41,915 nucleotides of DNA from JAPXRI01 sp033813635 (GTDB lineage: Bacteria > Bacillota > Clostridia > Oscillospirales > QAMX01): contig JAPXRI010000025.1 in NCBI GenBank assembly GCA_033813635.1, positions 1 to 41,915 of the forward strand, written 5' to 3'. The first letter of the stretch is position 1, and every line of letters begins with the position of its first letter. The position numbers and the translations under genes are program-made. A model generated the notes under the pieces. That model was not told the DNA's origin. It was given only the letters and a program-made list of their open reading frames with translations, and made no database searches. Of this stretch, positions 7,251-13,438 are shown piece after piece.

Positions 7251-8789
7251 TTAGCCGACGTATTTCGGAACGCCCATGGCGATTTCCGGTTCGAGATGCT
7301 CAAGAAAGCCCCCAAGCGTCGTCTCGAAGCCCGCGCCCTGTTTCCGGCTACGCACGGAAAACGTGCCGCCGGCCTCCTCCCGCGCCCCGGCGATGAGGAT
7401 GTATGGGAGCTTTTCAAGCTCGAAGGCCTTGATCTTACTCCGCATATGCCCGTCGCCCAGGTCGGCTTTCACGCGAAAGCCCGGGCGTCTCAGCTCCGTC
7501 TCCAGCGCCCGGCAGTACGCGTGCTGTGCCGGACTCACCGGTACAATCCCTATCTGCACGGGCGAGAGCCAGAACGGAAAATCCCCCGCGTAGTGCTCAA
7601 TCAGCATCGCGCAGAAACGCTCGAGGCTACCGAAAAGCGCCCTGTGCACCATATATGGCGTGTGCCTTTTTCCGTCCGCGCCGATATAGCGCATTTGAAA
7701 GCGCTCCGGCAGGTTGAAATCAAACTGGATTGTCGAGCACTGCCACTCCCGGCCCAGGCTGTCCTTCAGCTTCAGATCGATCTTCGGCCCGTAGAACGCC
7801 CCGCCGCCCTCGTCGATTTTCAGCGGGAGCCCCGCGCGGCGCACCGCGTCTTTCAGCACCCGCGTCGCCGCGTCCCAGTTCTCGTCGGAACCGATCGACT
7901 TCTTTTCCGGCTTCGTCGAGACATAGGCGTCGAACTCGTCAAAGCCAAACGCGTTGAGCATGTAGACCGAGAGCGCGAGAGCCTTTTCGATCTCCTCGCC
8001 GATCTGCTCCGGTGTACAGATTATATGCGCGTCGTCCTGCGTAAAGCCGCGGACGCGGGTCAGCCCGGAGAGCGTCCCTGACAGCTCGTAGCGGTAGACT
8101 GTTCCGAACTCCGCGACGCGGTACGGCAGCTCCCGGTAGGAGCGCGGCTCGCTGTTATATATCGCGATGTGAAACGGGCAGCTCATCGGCTTTAAATAAT
8201 ACAGCTCCCCGTCGATATCCAGCGGGTTGTACATCGAGTCCCGGTAATAATCCAGATGGCCGGACCTCTGCCAGAGCCCCGCTCTTCCTATGTGCGGCGT
8301 ATAGACCCACTGGTAGCCGTTAAGAATATTCGTCTGCTGCGAAAACCGCTCCAAAAGCAGCCTGAGCATCGCGCCCTTCGGGTGCCAGAGGATCAGCCCC
8401 TGTCCGATATCCTCCGAGCCCGAAAAAAGCTTCAGCTGCGCGCCCAGAAGCTTGTGGTCCCTCGCCGCGGCCTTCGCGGCTTTTTCCCTGTTCTCCTCGA
8501 ACGCCTCTTTTGTCTCAAAGGCGTCGACATACACCCGCTGCAGCATCCTGTTCTCCGCGCTGTCCCCGGCGTAGGCGCCGGAAAAGCCGGATAGCCCGTA
8601 AAACCCTTTTGGCGCGAGGCGCCTCATCGCTGCCTTTATCGCCTCAAAGCCCTCCGGGCGCGGCGGTTCCATATCGTAGTCGCAGAAAAAGCCCCTGTCC
8701 GTCTCCTCAAAGCGCAGCCTTTCCGTTCCCGGAAAAGCGCTGTTTACCGCCCCGTCCAGCGACAGGGCCAGTTTTTCCTTAAAATCCAT
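7251..8789 (-). CDS. thrS: Threonyl-tRNA synthetase lacking TGS and most of the editing domain
   Basis: This enzyme charges tRNA-Thr. It has 512 residues against about 640 for the usual bacterial ThrRS. The catalytic core is intact: zinc ligands Cys204 (KPMSCPFH), His255 (FTQDDAHI) and His382 (YMVHRALFGSLER), motif 2 YRYELSGTLSGLTRVRGF, and a complete C-terminal anticodon-binding domain (about 408-512). The N-terminus differs. The TGS domain is absent. The N2 editing domain begins at its HxxxH region, but both histidines are gone. The segment with the CxxxH motif has been deleted, joining directly to GAYAGDSAENRMLQRVY. It therefore should not clear mischarged Ser-tRNA-Thr. The start has a strong ribosome site (AAAGGAG). 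It lies behind a threonine-codon leader peptide and terminator. It could be the only ThrRS or an auxiliary, starvation-induced copy. Confidence 0.92.
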   Translation of the reverse strand: MDFKEKLALSLDGAVNSAFPGTERLRFEETDRGFFCDYDMEPPRPEGFEAIKAAMRRLAPKGFYGLSGFSGAYAGDSAENRMLQRVYVDAFETKEAFEENREKAAKAAARDHKLLGAQLKLFSGSEDIGQGLILWHPKGAMLRLLLERFSQQTNILNGYQWVYTPHIGRAGLWQRSGHLDYYRDSMYNPLDIDGELYYLKPMSCPFHIAIYNSEPRSYRELPYRVAEFGTVYRYELSGTLSGLTRVRGFTQDDAHIICTPEQIGEEIEKALALSVYMLNAFGFDEFDAYVSTKPEKKSIGSDENWDAATRVLKDAVRRAGLPLKIDEGGGAFYGPKIDLKLKDSLGREWQCSTIQFDFNLPERFQMRYIGADGKRHTPYMVHRALFGSLERFCAMLIEHYAGDFPFWLSPVQIGIVPVSPAQHAYCRALETELRRPGFRVKADLGDGHMRSKIKAFELEKLPYILIAGAREEAGGTFSVRSRKQGAGFETTLGGFLEHLEPEIAMGVPKYVG

Positions 8790-8807
8790 TCCGAAACTCT
8801 CCTTTTT

Positions 8808-8879
8808 TTATATAATAGCGTTTAAAGGCAGAGCTTCGCCGGTCACATGTCCCGCGGCGGGGAAGGCTCTTTCAGCCAT
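8808..8879 (-). CDS. Possible 23-residue small ORF just upstream of thrS
   Basis: ATG at 8879 with GGGGGTGAT nine bases upstream, 23 codons, stop 18 bases before the thrS start. It begins MAERAFPAAG and ends LPLNAII. It lies after the attenuator terminator, so it would be translated only on read-through transcripts. Small size and lack of known homology make this a weak call. Confidence 0.2.
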   Translation of the reverse strand: MAERAFPAAGHVTGEALPLNAII

Positions 8880-8906
8880 CGGGACGATCACCCCCTTTCG
8901 TTTCCG

Positions 8907-8958
8907 ATAAAAATAAGCCCCGCGGCATGCTCAATAAGGCATTCCGCAGGGCTTTATT
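8907..8958 (-). terminator. Attenuator terminator in the thrS leader
   Basis: On the minus strand AAGCCCTGCGG (8943-8953) pairs with CCGCGGGGCTT (8915-8925), with one G-U pair, followed by ATTTTTAT (8907-8914). GCAGGGGCTT (8991-9000), upstream, can pair instead with AAGCCCTGC, which would break the terminator. Confidence 0.75.
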
Positions 8959-8985
8959 GCTTACAACCCGCAGCCTGCCGGCAAA

Positions 8986-9044
8986 GGACCAAGCCCCTGC
9001 CGCGCAAGCGCTTTGCGCGTTTACAAGGGCCGGTCCCTCTTGGT
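8986..9044 (-). promoter_or_regulatory. Competing RNA segments of the thrS attenuator
   Basis: Three elements are visible. ACCAAG (9039-9044), lying over the last Thr codon and the next Lys codon of the leader peptide, can pair with CTTGGT (8988-8993). A perfect 7-bp hairpin CGCGCAA-AGCGC-TTGCGCG (9001-9019) begins just after the leader stop. GCAGGGGCTTGGTCC (8986-9000) is the segment that can pair either backwards with the leader or forwards with the 5' arm of the terminator. A ribosome stalled on the Thr codons would cover the first element and free the third to act as antiterminator. The pairings are seen in the sequence; the mechanism is inferred. Confidence 0.6.
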
Positions 9045-9077
9045 AGTGGTGCGGGTTATGCAGGCGTTCGTCTTCAT
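9021..9077 (-). CDS. Threonine-rich leader peptide of thrS (attenuation peptide)
   Basis: An 18-codon ORF, MKTNACITRTTTKRDRPL, with ribosome site AAGGAG 12 bases before the ATG. Five of 18 residues are Thr, and four fall in five consecutive codons (ACC CGC ACC ACT ACC). The promoter lies about 55 bases upstream, and downstream come competing hairpins and a rho-independent terminator before thrS. The layout matches ribosome-mediated attenuators such as enterobacterial thrL and pheM. Function is inferred from layout. Confidence 0.75.
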   Translation of the reverse strand: MKTNACITRTTTKRDRPL

Positions 9078-9136
9078 CTTTATATAAAACTCCTTGATTT
9101 TATCCGAGTGATATTTTATAGACGATATTTTTATAT

Positions 9137-9166
9137 ATTATATGCGCTCTCGTCCGCAACAGTCAA
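9137..9166 (-). promoter_or_regulatory. Sigma-A-type promoter of the thrS leader
   Basis: TTGACT (9161-9166), 18 bases, TATAAT (9137-9142) on the minus strand. It places the transcription start near 9130, before the leader peptide. It lies beside, and divergent from, the promoter of the GH28-like gene. Confidence 0.75.
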
Positions 9167-9177
9167 GCAATTTTTTG

Positions 9178-9206
9178 TTGATTTGATTTCGGCAAAAGGC
9201 TATAAT
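9178..9206 (+). promoter_or_regulatory. Sigma-A-type promoter of the GH28-like gene cluster
   Basis: TTGATT (9178-9183), a 17-base spacer and TATAAT (9201-9206). The transcript would start near 9213, about 50 bases before the ATG. Confidence 0.7.
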
Positions 9207-9263
9207 ATTGGTAATGTTTCGCACTTCGGTTCGCCGAAAAAATACGTAAAACGGAGTGATTAT

Positions 9264-10715
9264 ATGTCCTGCCGCGTCTATCCCCTGCCCTCCGAGGAAA
9301 AGCTCTCCGAGGCCTACGCCGTCTCCGCCGGAGGGGAAAACGTTCCGGTGCGCTGCTGCTTTGTCTCGGCTTATCCCTACAACCGCCGATGGCCCGGTCA
9401 CCAGCGGGGAACGGAACAGCGGGAGGAGGCCTATTTCGTCTCGTTTGAGGCCGATTTCCCGATCGAACTGAAAATTACGCCAAAAAAGCCTTTTAAGAAC
9501 GTGGTCGTCCGCCCGCTCTCGAAAAACGTCGAGCCGCGCTGCGAGAACGGCGAAATCACGCTGCTGATCCCGTCCCCCGGCGGCTACAGTCTCGAGCCGG
9601 ACGGATACCACGGCGCGCTGCACATCTTCGCCGACCCGATTAAGGACTACGGCGACATGTCCGGCAAACGCGTAATCTATTTCGGTCCCGGTGTCCACAG
9701 ACCCGGGCTGATCCTGCTTCAAAGCTACCAGACGCTCTATATAGACGCCGGCGCGGTGGTTTACGGCCACGTCGTGGCCTCGGACGCCCGCAACATCAAA
9801 ATCCTCGGCCGCGGCGTGCTGGACAGCAGCGAAAACAAAGAGGTAATCCTGTTCGACGCTCCGCTGGGCGACGGACATGAGGACGTGCGCAACAGCTTCC
9901 GCCAGCACACGATCCGGCTCGACCGCTGCCGCAAAGTGCTTCTGGACGGGATAACGATCAGGGATTCGCTGGTCTACAATGTCGCCGCCTGGGACTGCGA
10001 GGACCTTATCGTCGACAATCTGAAAATCATCGGCGACTGGCGCTACAACAGCGACGGAATCGACCTCCACAACTGCCGCCGCTGTGTCGTCAGAAACTGC
10101 TTTGTCCGCACCTTCGACGACTCGATCTGCGTCAAGGGGCACGACGGGTGCACCGAGCTCTGCGACGACATACTAATAGAAAACTGCGTCGTCTGGTGCG
10201 ACTGGGACCACTCCCTGGAGATCGGCGCGGAGACACAGGCCGAAAACATGCAGAATATCACGTTCCGAAACTGCGACGTAATACGGAGCACCGGCGTCGT
10301 CCTGGACATACTGAACGTGGACTACGGCCATGTGCACGACGTGCTCTTTGAGGATATCCGCGTCGAGTACGACCCGGTATCGCCCCCGCCCCAAATCCAG
10401 CCGGACGACTCCACGCCCTATAACCCCGCGGCAAATCCCGGCTTTATGCCCAGCCTTATCTATCTCGGCATCATCTGGCACCACGAGTTCTCGTCAAAAA
10501 CCCGCACAGAGCGGGGCCGGATCAGCAACATCCGCTTTCGGAACATCCGGGTCTTCGCCCCGAAGCTGCCCCCGATCGAGATAAACGGCTTTGACGAAGA
10601 GCACAAGGTCTCGGACGTCGAGATTGACGGGCTGTATCTGAACGGCGAAAAGCTCGATAGCCTTCCGGAGGCCGCGCTGCGCTGCAGATTTGCGCAAAAC
10701 ATAAGCTTTCGCTGA
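9264..10715 (+). CDS. GH28-like (polygalacturonase family) right-handed beta-helix glycosidase
   Basis: A 483-residue protein with the pectin-lyase-like beta-helix of GH28. Family features in order: the edge strand LYIDAGAVVYGHVVASDARNIKILGRGVLD, the catalytic NSDGIDLH (Asp264), the paired Asp285-Asp286 in TFDDSICVK and His293 in KGHDG. Repeated helix turns (IENCVVWCDWDHSLEIG, ITFRNCDVIRSTG, ISNIRFRNIRVF) follow. GH28 enzymes cleave galacturonan, rhamnogalacturonan or related plant polysaccharides; the exact substrate is not predictable. There is no signal peptide, so it probably acts on imported oligosaccharides. The start at 9264 has GGAGTGAT upstream. An upstream in-frame extension to 8847 crosses the promoter and is not coding. 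It is the first gene of a six-gene same-strand cluster. Confidence 0.85.
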   Translation: MSCRVYPLPSEEKLSEAYAVSAGGENVPVRCCFVSAYPYNRRWPGHQRGTEQREEAYFVSFEADFPIELKITPKKPFKNVVVRPLSKNVEPRCENGEITLLIPSPGGYSLEPDGYHGALHIFADPIKDYGDMSGKRVIYFGPGVHRPGLILLQSYQTLYIDAGAVVYGHVVASDARNIKILGRGVLDSSENKEVILFDAPLGDGHEDVRNSFRQHTIRLDRCRKVLLDGITIRDSLVYNVAAWDCEDLIVDNLKIIGDWRYNSDGIDLHNCRRCVVRNCFVRTFDDSICVKGHDGCTELCDDILIENCVVWCDWDHSLEIGAETQAENMQNITFRNCDVIRSTGVVLDILNVDYGHVHDVLFEDIRVEYDPVSPPPQIQPDDSTPYNPAANPGFMPSLIYLGIIWHHEFSSKTRTERGRISNIRFRNIRVFAPKLPPIEINGFDEEHKVSDVEIDGLYLNGEKLDSLPEAALRCRFAQNISFR

Positions 10716-10799
10716 ATATATAGTATATAAATAATAATTCCGCGCCGAAAGGGGATTTGGAATACGGATACGGTAAAGTTTGAAAAGAAAAACATTAAA

Positions 10800-11483
10800 A
10801 TGATCGCCCACAGGGGACTTTCTGGAATCGAGAGGGAAAACACCGCCGCGGCCTTCATCGCCGCCGGAAACCGGAGCTACTACGGCATTGAGACCGACGT
10901 CCATGTAACCGCGGACGGAGAGTTCGCAGTAATCCACGACGACAGCACGCTCCGCGTCGCCGGGGTGGATCTGAAAATCGAGCAGACGGACTTCGAATCC
11001 CTACGGAAGCTGCGTCTTTCCGATGTGGACGGCACCTTCGGACGGCAGGATCTCGTGATCCCTTCGCTGCGGGAGTATATCGGAATCTGCGCCCGGTACG
11101 CCAAGACCGCCGTGCTCGAGTTGAAAAACGCGATGCCCAGGGATAAAATAGCCCGGATTGCCGACATTATCCGCGCCGAAAACTGGCTTTCCCGGACGAT
11201 TTTCATCTCGTTTTCGAGGGAAAACCTCGTCCATCTTAGGAAACTGCTGCCTACCCAGCCGGCGCAGCTTCTCGTAGGAAAGTGGAGCGACGACTGCATG
11301 GCGTTTCTAAAGGAGTACGCGCTGGATATAGACATAGAGTACCGTTCGCTGACCCCGCCGCTGGCCGAGGCGCTGAAGGCGGAAAACATTAAAATCAACT
11401 GCTGGACGGTCGACAGCAGAGCCGACGCGGAAGCCCTCGTCTCGCTGGGAGTCGACTACATAACCAGCAACATCCTCGAGTAA
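10800..11483 (+). CDS. Glycerophosphodiester phosphodiesterase family protein
   Basis: A GDPD TIM-barrel protein of 227 residues from this start. It has the catalytic HRGLSGIERENT at residues 4-15, ETDVHVTADGEFAVIHDDS (metal-binding Glu/Asp and second His) near 32-50, and the late strands INCWTVDS and GVDYITSN. The family hydrolyses glycerophosphodiesters to glycerol-3-phosphate and an alcohol. The ATG at 10800 has only a weak ribosome site. The frame stays open upstream with plausible N-terminal sequence (NTDTVKFEKKNIKM), but no ATG, GTG or TTG is in frame there; an ATT at 10755 follows AAAGGGG. The true start is uncertain. The gene lies 84 bases after the GH28-like gene and 35 before the phosphatase gene. 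Confidence 0.85.
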   Translation: MIAHRGLSGIERENTAAAFIAAGNRSYYGIETDVHVTADGEFAVIHDDSTLRVAGVDLKIEQTDFESLRKLRLSDVDGTFGRQDLVIPSLREYIGICARYAKTAVLELKNAMPRDKIARIADIIRAENWLSRTIFISFSRENLVHLRKLLPTQPAQLLVGKWSDDCMAFLKEYALDIDIEYRSLTPPLAEALKAENIKINCWTVDSRADAEALVSLGVDYITSNILE

Positions 11484-11518
11484 AACCGAAATCAAAATAA
11501 AAATGATGGGAGAATATT

Positions 11519-12562
11519 ATGCTTTCGTATTTTCTGGACAGCAAACGAAGACTCAGCTTCAAGGACGGCACTTTCCGCATACTGATATTCACCGACATCC
11601 ACGCAAGGCCGAAGGTGGACCCTCGCTCCCTCATGATGATTGAGGCGATGGTCGAAAAGGAAAAGCCGGACCTCGTGCTGTGGAACGGCGACAATGTCGT
11701 CGAGAGCCCGGACGAGGAAACCCTTAAAAAGGTCGTAGCGGCCCACGCCGAGCCGATGGAAAAGCGCGGCATCCCCTGGGCGCAGGTGTTCGGCAACCAT
11801 GACCAGGAGTGCTGCTTCGACCGCCGCCGTCAGCTCAAGGTCTACGAGAGCTTTCCGAACAACATCGTAAAGGCGGCGAAGGGTATCCACGGCGTCGGCA
11901 ACCATATGCTTCCCGTTTACTCCGGCGATATGCTCAAATTCGCCGTCTGGGGCGTCGACTCAAACGACTACCTGAACACTGAAAACGACTTCTTCCCGGG
12001 CGATCTCGAAAAAGCCGCGGTGCTGCCCAAAACGATTTTCAGAAACTGCACATACGCGTTCATCCGTTTCGACCAGATTCAGTGGTACTGGAACCTCTCA
12101 TCGGAGCTTGAACGCCTCGCGGGCGGAAAGGTGCCGGGCCTGATGTATTTCCACACCTGCCTTAACGAGTTTACGATGGTGCCGTTCAACCCCAAGGAGA
12201 CCGGCATGACCGGCGAGCAAAACGAGTCGCTCTGCCCGAGCACGCTGAACAGCGGCCTGTTCACCGCGCTTCTTGAGCGCGGGGACGTAAAGGCCGTCTA
12301 CTGCGGACACGACCATACGAACACCTACGAGGGCAAATACTGCGGCATCCGCCTGGGCTTCTGCGCGAACGCCGGGTTTACGACCTACGGCCTCTCCAGC
12401 CACTACCCCTCCGGTCCCCACATGGACGCCGACAGAAACGCGCTCCGGGGCGCCAGGCTGATAACGATAAGCGAGGCCGACCCGGCGAATTTTGACTCCA
12501 AGATTATCTTCGCCCGCGACTATATCGACATGACCCCGAGAGAGCTGATTTCGATCGTTTAA
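11519..12562 (+). CDS. Calcineurin-like metallophosphoesterase
   Basis: A 347-residue phosphoesterase of the purple-acid-phosphatase-like group. All dinuclear-metal motifs are present: TDIHA (about residue 25), NGDNV (about 59), GNHD (about 95), a single His in YFHTCLNEF (about 210) and CGHDHTN (about 262). It begins MLSYFLDSKRRL without a signal peptide, so it is probably cytoplasmic. GGGAGAAT precedes the ATG. The substrate is unknown. Being 35 bases downstream of the glycerophosphodiesterase gene suggests phosphate release from sugar or lipid head-group phosphates. Confidence 0.88.
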   Translation: MLSYFLDSKRRLSFKDGTFRILIFTDIHARPKVDPRSLMMIEAMVEKEKPDLVLWNGDNVVESPDEETLKKVVAAHAEPMEKRGIPWAQVFGNHDQECCFDRRRQLKVYESFPNNIVKAAKGIHGVGNHMLPVYSGDMLKFAVWGVDSNDYLNTENDFFPGDLEKAAVLPKTIFRNCTYAFIRFDQIQWYWNLSSELERLAGGKVPGLMYFHTCLNEFTMVPFNPKETGMTGEQNESLCPSTLNSGLFTALLERGDVKAVYCGHDHTNTYEGKYCGIRLGFCANAGFTTYGLSSHYPSGPHMDADRNALRGARLITISEADPANFDSKIIFARDYIDMTPRELISIV

Positions 12563-12605
12563 GTCCGCTGATATAAAATATAATATAAGCAGAAGGTGAT
12601 ATCCG

Positions 12606-13382
12606 ATGAAAAAAGGCGTCGCGATATGGAATTACGGCGGGTCCGAGCTGGAGCACGCCGAGGCCTTCCGGCGGCTCGGCTGCGACGCGGTCTCCTGGCA
12701 CGGCAAAACCTACGGCGAACTCACGGACGGGGCCTACGCCGAGCTCGCTGAGTTTATCCGCAAAAGCGGCATGGCGCTGACGGTGCACTACAAGCTGCCA
12801 AACCCCGAAGACGCCGCCGAGTGTGCGGATTTTCTCGAGAAAATAAGGCTCATGGCGGAGCGCCAGGCGAAAACGCCGATCCTTGCAGGCCTCACCTTCG
12901 ACGCATGGTACGGCAAAAAGGCGATGATGCCCTATCTCTCCGAGGCGATCGCGGCTTTCCGCGGCTCGGGAGTATTTCTCGCCTGCGAGGATTTCCCGCT
13001 CAATGCGCGGGAGCTTGAGCTTGTCTCCCCGCTGCTCGCGCCGGGCGACAATTACGGGCTTTTAATCGACCTCGGCCACATGAACCTCCGCCAGACAAGG
13101 GCCGTCCGTCATGCCCCCGAGGATTTTATCTCGGCCTTCGAAGAAATGCCGCTGCCCATCCGCGAGGTGCACCTGCACGACAACAACGGGGAGAAGGACG
13201 ACCATATGTACTTAGGCTTTGGCACCCTCCCGCTCCAAGCCGCTGCCCGGGGCCTTAAGACCGCCGGGTTTGACGGCATCGTCACCGTGGAGATTATCCA
13301 GAGGGACTGGGGCTTTGAGCGGGGTCTGGAATACGTGAAATCCACGTCCGACGCGTTTTTCACCGCGTTCTCCAACGTTTAA
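12606..13382 (+). CDS. Sugar phosphate isomerase/epimerase (xylose-isomerase-like TIM barrel)
   Basis: 258 residues with the AP-endonuclease-2/xylose-isomerase barrel. Metal-binding residues are seen in VFLACEDFPLN (Glu), LLIDLGHMNL (Asp, His), EVHLHDNNGEKDDHMYLGFG (His, Asp) and GIVTVEIIQ (Glu). Proteins of this group isomerise or epimerise ketoses, inosose or sugar phosphates. The ribosome site AGAAGGTGAT is strong. In this cluster it could process the sugar released by the GH28-like enzyme, but that is inference. Confidence 0.85.
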   Translation: MKKGVAIWNYGGSELEHAEAFRRLGCDAVSWHGKTYGELTDGAYAELAEFIRKSGMALTVHYKLPNPEDAAECADFLEKIRLMAERQAKTPILAGLTFDAWYGKKAMMPYLSEAIAAFRGSGVFLACEDFPLNARELELVSPLLAPGDNYGLLIDLGHMNLRQTRAVRHAPEDFISAFEEMPLPIREVHLHDNNGEKDDHMYLGFGTLPLQAAARGLKTAGFDGIVTVEIIQRDWGFERGLEYVKSTSDAFFTAFSNV

Positions 13383-13387
13383 CACAC

Positions 13388-13415
13388 CGCGTCTGACGCA
13401 GCAGCGTCAGACGCG
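13388..13415. repeat. Perfect 12-bp intercistronic inverted repeat
   Basis: CGCGTCTGACGC and its exact complement are separated by AGCA, just after the isomerase stop and 23 bases before the next ATG. No T-run follows, so it is more likely an mRNA-processing or stability hairpin than a terminator. Confidence 0.6.
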
Positions 13416-13438
13416 TACCTTAAATAAGGGGAGTTTTC

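Noticed and set aside
8790..9130. T-box riboswitch upstream of thrS
   Set aside because: I found no T-box sequence or stem I specifier layout; the leader peptide and terminator explain the region better.
8847..9263. N-terminal extension of the GH28-like protein
   Set aside because: It would run through the thrS attenuator and both promoters; the ATG at 9264 has a proper ribosome site.
9138..10142. Long open frame (334 codons) on the minus strand
   Set aside because: It is the antisense of the GH28-like gene; no ribosome site and no recognisable protein sequence.
10731..10799. Frameshift at the start of the glycerophosphodiesterase gene
   Set aside because: The frame is open and family-like upstream, but a non-canonical start or simply the ATG at 10800 explains it; no homopolymer is involved.
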